Source of the DNA: Rhizophagus sp. LPA8_4_AMF
Taxonomy: Eukaryota > Glomeromycota > Glomeromycetes > Glomerales > Glomeraceae
NCBI GenBank assembly: GCA_021464525.1
Contig: JADRCO010000881.1
Coordinates: forward strand, 1-25,061
DNA length: 25,061 nt
Reading direction: 5' to 3'
Part shown: positions 9,084 through 22,391 of the stretch, piece by piece
Layout of the letters: every line of letters starts with the position of its first letter
Position numbering within the stretch: position 1 is the stretch's first letter
Position numbers and translations under genes: made by a program
Notes under the pieces: generated by a model
What the model saw: only the letters and a program-made list of their open reading frames with translations
Told to the model about the DNA's origin: nothing
Databases searched by the model: none

Positions 9084-12000
9084 ATGTCACAAAAGCTACC
9101 CGTAGACCGGAAACCTCTTGAACAGGAAGAGTTTACCGGTCTTGACGTGAAAGAGGGAGTAGAAAATCAAACCTTGAAGAATGAAGAAATGGATAACGAG
9201 GTAATAATTGAGGACGATTTGGATGGAGCAAACAGTGAAAAAGAAAACTTGTCAGAAAAGAGCGAAGATCTTGTGGGTCGTCAAAATATTAAAGAGGAGA
9301 GCAGTAGTGATGATGATGATGAGTTGGATGATGATGATGATGATGATGATGACGACGACATTGAAGATATCGATGAAGAAATAGTAGAAGAATATGAAGG
9401 TCATGAAGAAGACTGTGTAGTAACAAAACCAATCACACATGTGTCCCGTCGAGATCATGAACAGCATCCAAAGAAGCGCGTTGCCTTGGCTTCAGAAACA
9501 TCTAGGCAACAGCATTCTTCTCATCGTGGTCGGAATAGTCGTAAAGAACATCGGCATATGGCTTCATCATCCGAGGATGAAGACTATGTATCTGATGATG
9601 TTGACGACGACAGTGAACCCGGTCAGCGAAGAAGGCATTCACAAACCTCAGCAACTGGTTCACGACGGCGGGGTACAAAGGATGAAGACTATCCTCTTAA
9701 TAACTATGAAAGTTATATTAGTCAATTAAAAGAACGTTTGTATTTTTTTTAAATGTTAATAAGAATTTATTTTATTATTAATTTTATTCATCATAATTAT
9801 TTTGTTTCTCTTAGCAAATCCTTGCAAAATACTCAATAAATTTAATGATTTTGGAGATCTCATTATCTCTGGTCACAATAGCTTAGACACTAAACAACAT
9901 TTCATTGATTTAATGTATAGAGAATGGTTTCCAAAATTTGCAATTGTATTACTAAACCGGGGGTATTTATATTAGATTTTAAATTCTTAAAGTTTATCTT
10001 ATTTATTTGATATTAATTTATGTGTACATATATTTTTAAAAAAAGTTATCCCACTGTAGCACCCGCACAAGCAAACATTATTGCGAGCACAATTCAATCA
10101 TTTTTGACAAAAGTTCTCCAAATCTCTATTCGACTTATCGAAGAACCAGAGTCAATGAATGTTAGCGAAGATGAGTTTCCCCTTTCAGAACATATGCAGG
10201 ATGCAGTGTCTCGTATATTAGGAGATGAAAATGCTACGTTTTATCGTAGATTTGATAGTCGATTTGATACAAGGCGATTAGATGTAGGTGTAAATTCAGT
10301 CATGATGGGAATAGTTAATGATGATGAGGTTTGTAGACTGGATTTCAAAGTTATTAGCATATTTTGAAATCTTGCAGACGGACCTGAACTTATAAGTAAT
10401 TAATTAATATTATCAAATGGCTAATTCTCAATTGCTTATGTTATTTAGATTGGAGAATACGATGATTCAAGTGATATTATTGCAATGGAACAGGTTCAAA
10501 AGAAATCAATGAAGATTTTATAATTTAAGATGGTTTCTCATTAGTAATTTGTGCTGATAAAGCCTTTCATGTTGCTTGGCACCTGTTCCCAATTCCAAAG
10601 TTGGAACCACGTATATCCCAGTACCAATACGAATCAATAAATACGTTTGTCGGTAATGGTGGATTAGAGGCCGTCCTCCGTGCTCTAGGTTATGTCGACG
10701 AAACGCGTTCGATACGAATCGATACTCACCGCTTTAACAATCTCGATCTGAAAAACGTTCATGGTGTTATCAGAATGATTCACAAGGTAATCTGTTCATA
10801 ATAATTTTGTTTCTTAATAAATAATACAAATAATTCTAATAATCATTTTATTAGATTGGTCCATATGTCCCTAATAATGTGGATTTTAGACAATTTGTAA
10901 TGAAGGTTGCAAATTGCGTATACGATCAAATTATAAACATACCTGAAGAATGGCTTATCCGTCAAGATAAAAAATTAATCCCAAATATTGTTCACATGGT
11001 CACATCCATGATATTAACTTTGCCTTCATCTGTTTCTGGTACAGTCAAGGATATTGAGAGGAACTATCACCCAATGATTTCGTCAGATGAAGATGACGAT
11101 GATGATAGCGATTATACGCTATATCAGGAAGTACCCGATGAACAACAAGTTATTAGGAGTGCTCAATTGAAAATTGATATTGCAGTTCGCTTATTGAAGA
11201 CTTCAAGATTGGACTTGCGATTAACAGGTTTAAATGAAATTAAAGAAGCTCTTATTTTAGGTTTAAAACAAGCAAGAGTACTCAAAAGGAGTAGACGTAG
11301 AGGTAATGCTCGAAAAAGAAGTTTGAGCGTTGATGGCGAGGACGATACTATTCAAGTGGATGAGGAAAACCCTTCCGATAAAATTCATCGGTATTTTCAT
11401 TATCTAAAATTATTAGAAATATTTTCCTTTAAAATCTTGGTTTATTTAAATATTAATTTATTAAATATTGATGTATGTTTACAGTGTGCTTAACGAAAAA
11501 TTACAGGAATATGCAATTCTAGAATATATATTTGGATCTAACATTCATTTGGAAATTGTACAACGGTGTACTGATATTTTAACTTTTATGATACATACTC
11601 GTACGCTAACAACTCGTGAATTGGATATTGTATGGTCTCCAATTGATGGGAATCAACATCGTAGCATAATTCACGGTGTTTGTCAAGTTTTAATTGAAAT
11701 TTCAGATTCATTGAGTCAAGATCAAAGAGATTATTTGTTTCGAAAATTAATGAAAATGCCCATGAGTTTTATTGAAACACAGACATATCTGTTAATAAGA
11801 ACATTGGTACAGTCTACAATGACCTGTGTAAGAGTAGGAGGAGTGGTAAATATTAAAATTATGTATTATTGAGCCTTGATATTTAATTGATCATTATTAT
11901 TTTCCTTCCAATTTTCAATTTATAAGCTCGTCAGTCATATTTCTTTCGAAGCTCATCGAATATTATGGCGTATTCTATGTGATTCCTCTATACCTGTACC

Positions 12001-15000
12001 AGTATTAATGAATGCAGAAGTGTTATCACCGACGGCTGGTTCTTCTGCTTCAACTATATCAACTATTGACCCGGAAATTACACAAAATGCTTGTACTGTT
12101 TTAACAGACTTGTTACAAGGTGATACTCGTCAGGAAGATCGCAACGCGTTATTAGATATGTGCATCGATTGTTTGAAGAGGCATGACCCAGGAACAGTAT
12201 GGGCCTTAAGAATATTAACAAGGATTATTTGTAGGTTATAAAATTTATTGGTAATTTTGGTTTTAAAAAAAAAAGTGGGAGAAACATAATCATAAATTAA
12301 TATTAATTTGCATATAAAAGCTCCTCCGTTCCCAAATCCTTCCACAACTACCAATGGATATCTTCATCATCTAATAACTGGTGTGAATCTACCACAATTG
12401 TTTTTGGATGATTTGGAGCATTGGACTAAAACTGTAAAAGTTTGTGCTGATAGGAGCTATAGCTCATTTAGCATGGATCTTGGTGAGAGTTTAAAATATT
12501 TATTAATATTTTTTCTCCATGTATTAAATTAATTAATTTAATTTTACTTAAAAAAAAAAAAAAGATCGCAACACATCATATACTGCTTCGTCTTCGACGG
12601 TTTTACTCTCTCCGTCAAGAGCAGCAATATTAAGAGATCAACTAATTTCACGTTTGCAATTTTTACAATGGGTTGCAAATTATGAAACCGTCCCATTTTT
12701 TACCTCTACAGCACAGACTGATGTAATATGGAACTGTTTAATCGTTGATCCAATTGGCAAGCAAGAACAGGATGAGGCATTTTCATATTTCGATCATATC
12801 ATTGAATATGATCATTTTACAAGTCATTTTTTTAATAATCGTTTACCTGAGTTAGATGTTAGATATTTATCAGACCAAGCATTTAAATATGCCAAAAACT
12901 GTTTACTTAAAGTTAATGCGAAAAATGGAAGGTTACGTTCGGTACGTTACAAAATACTTGGATATTTCAATTATCTTTGCTATAGTTAGTAATAAATTCA
13001 ATTATTTTAGACGTCACCTAATCCTCAGTCACAAAATCAGCTTAGTATCATTGTACAAGGTGATCTTATTGGAATTGATTTAATATGGGATATTGCTTTA
13101 CGTGCGGATGAGGAATCTGTGGGCAATGAGGCTATTGTCTTTTTGGTTTATTTATATTTGAATGTGGGTGTGGGCTCAATGTTGTAATTGTTGTCAGTTA
13201 TTCATTGATTTTGTATTCAGAGTTGTGTTGATCTGTGAATTTACTCTTCAGACGGATAAAAAATTGGAAGATCACATTAATCTTGCACGCCAGCATCGCG
13301 AAGCTTTGGTAGACAAATGTGTTGCACATTTGTTTATCGCTGCTAACGGGTTGTCTCGATCTCTTGCCTTCTCAACAATGGATAATAATATCACCATGTC
13401 GCGTGAAGATAGTCAAGATATGATGGAAAACGATAATGTCATATCTAACTTAGTCCAAGCATCATTGTCATTAGAAAATCAAGATTCAAATGCTTTAAAA
13501 TTTAAGAGGTGTCTTGAAGTGTTAAAGTCTTTTATGGACTTATTTGATACTAAATACAGCGATTCTCCCATGGATCTTAACATCGTGAAAAAACATAGTA
13601 TGCTTAATGAAGCAGAAATGATTACTGTAAAAGTAACAATAACACATGCGGGTGTAAGTTTTAAATTATTGTTTTATTTATTTTATTTTTTATTCAAAAT
13701 TTTTTTTTTTTTTTTATTTTAGGCTAACCGTGGTTTTGAAATTCAAATTCATCCAACTGAAACTGTTTTATCGTTAAGACAAAAAATTGCTTCACGTGTG
13801 GGATCAACTCGACCTGGAATGATAAGATTAATTACATCAGGAAAAGAATTAAATACTGACCAAAACGGAATGACACTGAAAAAACTAAAGGTAGTTGATC
13901 GACAGTCTTTCATGGCCATGAAACGCACTACAGACATAAAGAATGGTTTAGAGTCTGACAAAACTGAAGATACTGTCGAGGAGGTATGATATTTATATAT
14001 AACATATCATTTGTTCTGTTATGTAATTTTCGTGTAGTTTAATATTTTATTTTTTTTGTAGATTACGCAATCAGATCTTCCAATTAATATGCTTTCAAAA
14101 TACATTGATAAGTTCTTCTTGATGCTAGAACTTGATGAAGCTTATTCGTCACAGGTTTTATATTATTTAAATATTTAGTATACTTAGTATATTTAGTTTA
14201 TTTGTATTCATTTAGGTATATATTACATATATTAATTAACTAGATATGGGATCTTCTTATGAGGCTTCCTACTCATACAAAGTCTATGGAAGCTTTGAAA
14301 TCACTTGAAATGCCAGTTAAATGGGAAGAACTATTTGTTAATCGTTCTCCATTTAGATTATTATATTCTTTGCAAATATTAAATTGGCTTTTAAGAGACG
14401 GAGATGAAACTCAAAGTGGACCTGAATGGAGTATGCGTTTTGTAGAAAACGGAGGACTAGATTATTTATTATCTTTACTTATGGTGCGAGGCTCTGCAAA
14501 TGATAGCGATAACATTGTAAATTGCCAACAAAACAGTGTCACTAAACGTGCCTGTCTTGGCCTTTTATTGAAGGTTATAAGCTATTTTGCAGTTGGTAAG
14601 AGAAAAATTCATTTTATTTATTTCGCTTAATATCAAATTATGTTTGTTTAATATAATGTTTTGTTAACTTCTAGATAATTTATCTGTGAGTTCGACAGTT
14701 TTCCAACGATTTGAATCGAATGCTTTAATAACAAAGTTGATTGATATTATTGGATATTGCGTAGATTCTTCTCATAAACAAGGTAAATTCCGTTTAATAC
14801 TAATCTTATGTTTATGTTATAAAAAAATATATATTATTAAGTCAATAAATATTTTAGTCGGAGAAGATCTTATTATAATTCGATATGCCATGAAGCTTTT
14901 ATTGTGCTTATGTTTGCGTGAAGATTCAGCTTTATCTAGCTTTGTTGAATATTCTAATTTGCGTGAATGGTTAATAACGGCATTAGTAGCGTGCAGATCA

Positions 15001-18000
15001 GAAGAAGCTAGGAATCTGATGTCTCAAATGCTTCTCCAGTTTTGTCAAGACATTGCACAATCTTCGAATGTGTTGTCGAACCAACTCCCCACATCTCTTG
15101 AATCTTTTCTATCATTATTATGGTCATTCTTGCCAGACGTGGAAAATTATGTTGACACTAGTAAAGAATATTTTGAATTAATGGGAAATTCAATGCATTT
15201 TGTCACAAAATCCAATCGTGTTAGTTTACCAGCATTATATAGCGACATTAAGCGGCAAATTGAAGAACATCCAATTAAAGAGGTAATAATTCATGGAATT
15301 GTTTTTGACGCCTAGTGTAAATAAAAATTTAACAAGAAAAAAATTTTATATTAGCAATTCAACTCTCCTAACGAAGATACTGTAATAGTTGGGTTAATCA
15401 AGTTGATGACGATCATTGTATCGGAATATCAGGATTTTAAACGTGTTTCTGGTGATACGTACGTAAGGATTTATAATATATTTTACTACTTAATTTAAAT
15501 ATTTAGTAATTTGGGTTAAATTGATTACAGGTTACTCGATTTAATATTTTATGAATGTTTGTTCCAAGTTCCTACGATTAAACACACGGGTTCGTGCTTA
15601 CCTCCAAAGTGCAAACTCGAAGTTTCTAGAAATGCTGCATTAGAACTTTTGAATCAGCTTGTTAAAGATTGTCCAAAAAATTTCCTACGTATAACGGAAT
15701 TATATTTAAAGCAATTGGATAGGGGTGATCAATTAAATGATAATTGGAATTATTGCCCTAGAACAGCTCAAAAATCTTCTGCTGGTTATGTTGGGTTACA
15801 GAACCTTGGTGCGACATGTTATGTTAATTCACTTATACAACAATTTTATATGAACGCTTTTTTCCGGCAAAGTATATTTAACACGCCAGTTCTTGATAAT
15901 AATAAAGATGATAACCTTCTTTATCAACTTCAAGTTGTTTTCGGTAATCTGCAAGAAAGTGAAAAGAAGTCTTACGAAGCCACTACATTTTGTCATGCTT
16001 ATAAAGATTATGATGGACAACCATTAAATGTAGCGCTTCAAATGGATGTTGATGAATATTTCAATGGACTTTTTGATCGTTTGGAAAATAGTGTTTCAGG
16101 GACACCACAGGCGATGCTTCTTAAAGAACATTTTGGTGGATCATCAGTTCAGCAAATTAAATCGAGAGATTGTGACCATATATCTGAAAAAGAAGAATCA
16201 TTTTATGTTTTAAACTGCGAAGTGAAAAACAAGAAGAACGTTGAAGAAAGTTTGGAACTTTCAGTTGAAGGCGAATTGTTAGATGGAGGTAATTTTAATT
16301 TTTTTTATTTTTTTTATTTTATTGTTTATTCGATTTTAATTTAATTATACACCATTTAGACAATCAATATTTCTGTACCAAATGTAACAAGAGTGTAGAT
16401 GCTATAAAACGGTATATTATAATTATATTTCTTTTTTTTCCTAAAAAAAAAAAAACTAAAATTTCGTTGTTTTCTTATGCAGATCTTGTATAAAAAAACT
16501 TCCTAAAAATTTAATTGTAAATTTGAAGAGATTTGATTTTGACATGGAATTGTTAAAACGTGTCAAGATCAATGAATATTTTGAGTTCCCAACAAATATC
16601 AATATGGAACCATATACATTGGACTATTTAATTAGAAAAGAGTCAGGTCAACTTGATGAGATGAAATTTGATGTTACAAACAAAGGTCAATTTGAATATG
16701 AGTTGGTTGGAGTGTTGGTTCATACTGGTACCGCAGACTCTGGACACTATTACTCTTTCATTAAAGAAAGAAATCCTTTGCACAATAATGGAAATAATGA
16801 AAGTAATGAGCGAAGATGGTATCAATTTAATGATTCCAACGTTGAAATATTCGACCCAAAAGAAATTGCGAAACAATGTTTTGGAGGACCAGAATATGTA
16901 ATGCAATGGGATCCGGCCTCACAAAAAAATCTTCCTAGAATGTTTGCAAAACAATACAACGCGTATATGCTTTTCTACGAAAGAATTGGTGATCAAAACA
17001 ATACAGAATCTGAGCAGGAACAAGTTGCCAAAGTACCTGCCGATATATATAGTTCTATTTGGGAGGAAAACATTAACTTCCTTCAAGATAAAAACATTTT
17101 CGATCCAGGTTATTTTCAATTAATGTGGTCAGTACTTCATTCTATAGATTTTGGCGAGAAATCTAAAATTACTGTAAATGGAGAAGAAATAGATTTAATT
17201 CTTCGTACAATTCAGCTCGCTACTGAGTTTATGCTAGGAACACTTTCACGTGCCAAAGACAATCACGAGCTAAAGAACTGGGTAGAATTTCTTAAATCAT
17301 TGTTTCAAACACATTTGTATGGATGTCAATGGTTAATTGGCCGACTTATTGATAATAATCCCAATTACATTCAACAAATTCTTATGTCTTGTTATGTTCA
17401 AGATGTTCGAGAACAAATTGTTGATTTAATAATGTTTGTTTTAAGAACACTTCGTAACGGAGATCCAACAGCTTATGGTTTACAAACAGTTGTTGTTATT
17501 GATAATGAAGATATACTAGACTCGTCTATGAATTTAGATTCAACTCAAGCTCAAATTTGTAATCCTAAGGGCCTGATCGTTCAGTTATGCGAGGCATTGC
17601 TTAATTTATTACCTTCCGCACATATTTGGTGGAGGAATTTTGAACAATATTTCTATCTATTGTCTTATATTGCTAGTTCTGGTATGCCGGAACGTATATA
17701 TATTATTAAGCGAGGATTTATTGGAGAATTGGTTAAATTATTCTTATTGGATGAATTGCAACCATTAAAATCCCGTAAACGAAGGATGGGCGACAAATTT
17801 TCATTGCCTCCTTTTCGATATTTGTTGACTACTTTACGTACTCTTTTAAGAGCATGTGATGTTGCTAATATAATTAGTGATAGGGAATCGGAAAGAGAAC
17901 GAGATCTGTCCTCATTAACAGGAATTCAAACTTTATTAAAATTAAGTCGGAGCGAATATGATTTAATTTTCGAACATAACGAGTCTGAAGATATTCAATA

Positions 18001-21000
18001 TATTTTCTTCATGAAACAAATTCGAGACTGTATTGATGGTGCTGCATCTCGAGAAATCTTTCAACATTTTGCTATCAACAATGAAGAAATTTCCGAAGAA
18101 TTTATAAATCAATTGATCCGCGCTGCTGATACTTACACTGCAGATCATGTCCGACCACACCTTGAAATTATATATTCATTGAATCAAATCCAAGATTCAT
18201 TTACACAAATTAGAATCGAACATACTATTTCGGAGATCTTAAAGGTAGAAAATTCTTTCGTTTTTCTTTTTCAATTGAAACTTTTTGTAAATTACGAGAA
18301 TTCTTAAAATTTTTATAATTTTCAGTTAGCTAAAAGTAATCAAAATTCTCCCCCTATTGCATATGAGTGCCTTGGGTTAATTGAAGCGTTATGCACTTCA
18401 ACAGTTGGAGCATATGTTCAAAATGCATTTTTTAATTATATGGATGATTGGTTACTTGAATATCTTTTGATCAGTCCATATGAGACTGTAAGGCAACGTG
18501 CCGAAGATCTATTTTCTTTATTGATATTTGGTAAATTGGATGAAGCGCAGGGAGATCAAGCACAAAAAGATGCATATAAATCGATGACAAAGCATTATAC
18601 CATGATGCTCAAACATATGGATGGTTTCGAACAATGCTGGAAAGCAACACATAATAGGAGAGGAGGTACTAAACTTTGTTTTTAATGAATCAAATTCAAG
18701 CATAATTATTAATAAATGCTTTTTTTATTGTTAGCTGAACCTTATGGATGGAGATTAAGCAACATCTTCAGATGTATGACAAAATGTTTGAGATCACAAA
18801 AAGAGAAACAAATGGTAAGAATTTATAAATTGTTTTATATTTTTAATTTTTTATTAATGCTAAATATTTTTTATTATATTTAAACCAAGTTTCAAACATA
18901 TTATGAAAGGTTCAGTTCTATTTTCATTGCAGTAGATACTGCCAGAATAGATTGTGATATGGATAAAAAGGTTTGTAATTATCTTTTGGGGGTGATTGCG
19001 TTTAACGTCCGAAGTTGATACTATTATTTCTCATTATTAGGAAATAATTACATTCTGGTATGCGGTCTGCGAAAATTACACACCAAACGTGGATATATTC
19101 ATATCGAATGAAAATTTGACCAATCATCTTCATATGTATTATGTTAGGTAATTATTATACATGTTATTTTGAAACTCGTTTATTTTAATTATTAAGAAAT
19201 ACTTATTACGATCTTTATTATTATTTAGTATTAATCATACGCACGAGAATATTAATTATAATCAGACAACCCTTCCAAAATATTATGGTTTACTCTTAAT
19301 GGGTTGTCGCCGTTCAAGCGAATATCATAAAAGATGGATAGAAGCTCCAAATTATTATTGGGCACTTAGTAGTATGATTTTCGGTGACTTTTACGATGAC
19401 CATGTAAGTTGATGATGTATAAATGGATGATTCTTTGTGCGTTGATGCGAAGACATATAAAGTTATTAAATTTCTTTTTACTGTACACAGAAAACAGATG
19501 AATTAATCGCGCTGATGAATTTCAGTGCTGACGAATCAATAATATTCAGATCAAAAGTCTGGGATCATGTAATCCCAACATTGGGTAATAATACACCTTT
19601 ATCACGTAAAGTTAACCAAATTTTAAGGTATATCCGATATTTCGATAATACATTTCAATTTTTTACGTATATTTAATATTCCTAATATTATATTTTTAGA
19701 CTTGTCCAGTTTTTAAATAGAAATTCAATAGAAGATCTCTATTTGTTCGGTAAATACCATGGATTTGAAATTTTGTCTCAGGTAACTACTTTATATATCG
19801 GTTATATCGGTTTATAACGAGTAATTCTAATCTATTAACAAATACCATTGATTTAAATTCGGTAGCATATACATACTATTAAGGACAAACATCCTAATGA
19901 TGAAAGTATTCTCAAATGCCTGGAGGTTATAAATTTAAACCTGGGTATTGCCTTATCATCTGATGAAGGTAATGATGAAATGAATAATTTGATTTTATAT
20001 ATTTATCGGATGAACTAATTAATTTAATTATTTTTAGGTACTCGTGATTACATTAAAAGTTGGAAATCACGGTCAGATTTTGTAACCAATCTCTTAACGT
20101 TTCTTCATCCGAATGTGGAAAATGCAGTTTATGTAAAGGCGTCAGGTGAGAGTTCAAATACAATATTACTTGAAAATTAGATCATAAATTTTTTTTTGTC
20201 ATCTTACTAAAAATTCTCTGTTCAAAATAGAAATCCTTTGTAAATTTGTTTCAATGAAATCCACCATGAACCTTGCAAGTGAAATTATGCAAATACTTAT
20301 CGACAAGCATTCACTTTGGCAGCGCGGATTGTCCAATGTTACCCAAGAAGGTAATGCATTTTTTTCAAAGCTTTTGATTTTTTGGTATAATATGTTTTTT
20401 TACATTTTGTTATTATAGAATTACAGTTGAAGTTTGGAGGAAGCCAATCAATTTTTACAGAACTAAAGTTACTTGGCAATGAATCTGAAAGTTATAGTCC
20501 TTCCGGACCATCAATTCACGTTTATAAAACATTTTTAACTAAGTTACGAACTGAGGATATACTTCGACTACAGCAAAAAATATACAACCATTATTTGATG
20601 ATCATTAATAAATTGGTTGATGCCGCAATAGAATTGAAGGAATTTGATAATATTATTCGGTTATGTAAGTTTGATACAGCCCAACTTCAAAATTTCTCTC
20701 TCTTTTTTTAATACTTACTTTATTATACAATAAAATTATTTAGGTTCATTGATTGTTTTAGAAATGATGGACCACATTGATGTTAACGATATATTTAATC
20801 AACTGTTGAATATCTATGAAAAGTATTCGACCAAAGAAGTTATAAACGCTTATCGCAATGTACCTTTTGCAATGCTGGTCGAACGTATTTTGAATTCAGA
20901 TTCACATTTTATTTTGGATCTTTCGCCGGAAAGATTAAATACTTTCAAATCGCTAATTGGCATCGTAAGACTTTATTCATTTTAATTATTTTTAAACGAG

Positions 21001-21493
21001 TTTATTAATTAATAAATCGCTTTTACATTTTAGATAAAGACAAGTAAACCAGATGTCATTCAACCTATAGTGTTGAAACATATTCAACAACTTGCAGCTA
21101 ATTCTAAAGTCCTTAGAGAGAAGATTGACTCTAAAGATTTGGATTCAATTAATACAATTATTAAAGAACTTCTCATAGTAAGGTTTCCAACTTAAGTTTT
21201 ACGTAAATTTATCAACTATTTAACATAAATTCTTTTTTTAGATTCTTCAAGTTTTGGTACTTGCATTATCTGACAGCGATATACCAGTTGATGATCCTCT
21301 TAGAAAAGCCTATTTAGATAGTTTAAAAGAAATAAATTCAGAACAAGTTAAAAGTGGACTTGGACAATTTGATGAGATGACAGAAGTAATTAGTAAGATT
21401 AATTTTCTGCTCGATCAATTGACCCCTCAGTGTGAAAATGATTTTGAAGTAGTTGAGAAACCGAAAAATGATGCGATTAGTAATAATGCATAA
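9084..21493 (+). CDS. USP9X/FAF-type ubiquitin carboxyl-terminal hydrolase, 35 exons
   Basis: This is a cysteine deubiquitinase that removes ubiquitin from proteins. I joined the following exons in one frame of about 3,255 residues: 9084-9735, 9815-9962, 10046-10328, 10449-10470, 10530-10786, 10855-11390, 11485-11845, 11927-12230, 12321-12482, 12565-12941, 13011-13163, 13252-13653, 13723-13983, 14062-14154, 14244-14595, 14675-14782, 14858-15282, 15355-15458, 15531-16288, 16360-16411, 16483-18244, 18326-18665, 18735-18814, 18890-18970, 19041-19147, 19229-19403, 19491-19627, 19700-19781, 19866-19968, 20038-20145, 20231-20350, 20419-20664, 20744-20964, 21034-21177 and 21242-21493. The order is an acidic/basic N-terminus (residues about 1-220), helical repeats, a ubiquitin-like domain (about 1208-1288), the USP domain (about 1752-2104) and a helical C-terminus. 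The length and the segments MEPYT, QCFGG and FYER match the USP9X/FAF group better than short yeast Ubp proteins. The least certain junctions are the ends of exons 4, 7 and 11. No frame break was found, so the gene looks intact. Confidence 0.92.
9327..9359 (+). repeat. GAT/GAC trinucleotide repeat coding for 11 Asp
   Basis: Eight GAT codons followed by three GAC codons encode residues 82-92 of the deubiquitinase. They lie within a longer Asp/Glu-rich stretch that also includes a shorter GAT run just upstream. Pure trinucleotide runs of this kind change length easily. The tract sits in a region that looks disordered. Confidence 0.9.
13618..13935 (+). other. Ubiquitin-like domain of the USP-type protease
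   Basis: Residues about 1208-1288 read MITVKVTITHAG, then, after one intron, FEIQIHPTETVLSLRQKIASRVG. IRLITSGKELN and MTLKKLKVVDRQSFMAMKR follow. Alternating hydrophobic strands, a helix with RQKIASRVG and a closing strand match the ubiquitin fold. USP9X carries such a domain upstream of its catalytic domain as well. The intron at 13654-13722 falls between the first two strands. The domain call is by pattern, not by a profile search. Confidence 0.75.
15781..16986 (+). other. USP catalytic domain (Cys and His boxes)
   Basis: The Cys box GLQNLGATCYVNS places the nucleophile at residue about 1763 (codon 15817-15819). The His box ends in DSGHYYSF with the catalytic His at about 2025 (16745-16747). 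It is followed by RWYQFNDSNVEIFD, which carries the third triad residue. A CxxC pair (FCTKC, residues about 1925 and 1928) forms one half of the usual zinc ribbon. In the other half only one Cys is seen (SRDCDH, about 1881), where USP9X-like proteins have CxxC. The domain is split by introns at 16289-16359 and 16412-16482. All three catalytic elements are present, so activity is expected. Confidence 0.93.
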
Positions 21494-22312
21494 ATTGTGT
21501 TAATTGTGGATGATTATTAATTACATTAGAGAATGCGGAAATAATTATATAATTTCATCACTCTTTTACCATCTGGTTTTCTTATGTATGATATTAAAAT
21601 TTTTTCACTTATAATCTCCTTTTTTTAGTTGTAGTGTATTTTCCCTTAACACTGTTTTTTTATTATTGATTTACACATATATAAAATATAATAAAAAACC
21701 TACATTACCGATAACATTAACGTTCCCATTGCTTAATTTTTCATACTGAAATATTGAAATCAAATCTATAAGTTGCATTTTAGTAATTTTTTTTTTTTTA
21801 AAAAAAAAAAAAAGACTAAAATTTTTTAAGCCAAATAAATCTGATTCATTCGATATTACGGAAATCTCGTTCATCATGATTTTTGTAAAAAATAAAAAAC
21901 GTTCACTTATTGTGAAGTATTAATATCATAAATTTCAATATGCTGCATTTGTTGTACCTTGCAGATTTATCTCAAATACTTTTAATATTACACAACTCCT
22001 ATCAATAGTCTAACTTTTTTTTAAAGAATGATAAGAAAAGGTGATGATCTTCAAATGAATGACGATAAAAAAACTGTCACGCCAGAAAAGTTTGTAAGAT
22101 AAATTAGATAAATAAAATATGGAACTCCTTCTTTTACCAAAAAAAAATTTTTAACTTTTGAACACTTGTTTTTCAAAATTTGAACATTTTATTATAAAAA
22201 AAAATTAACTTTGCTACAAAATTTTCAGTTCAAAACCTTTTGTTTTTAAGATAGGTTTTTTTTTTTAAAAAAAAAAAAGAAAAAAAAACTCCCCCTTCTC
22301 CAAAGTTGAAAT

Positions 22313-22351
<39 letters not shown>

Positions 22352-22391
22352 CCCCCCTCCCCAAAGATTAAAAAAAAAAAAAAAAAAAAAA
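21494..22391. other. Intergenic region ending in A and C homopolymers
   Basis: This lies between the deubiquitinase stop and the F-box gene start. The first part (to about 21900) is AT-rich and presumably holds the 3' UTR; no clear AATAAA was found. A 24-codon frame occupies 22028-22102. From 22257 onwards the sequence is a series of T, A and C runs. There is an A run at 22314-22349 (36 bases) followed by eight C bases, and a second A run at 22370-22392 that runs into the next start codon. Homopolymer lengths may be affected by sequencing error. Confidence 0.7.

Noticed and set aside
9252-9467. Antisense hydrophobic frame opposite the GAT repeat
   Set aside because: The poly-Ile and Phe translation is simply the complement of the GAT repeat and acidic codons.
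22314-22349. A36 run as proof that the F-box/ankyrin gene is a retrocopy
   Set aside because: A retrocopy tail would follow the gene on the same strand, whereas this run precedes it, and no target duplication flanking the gene was seen.
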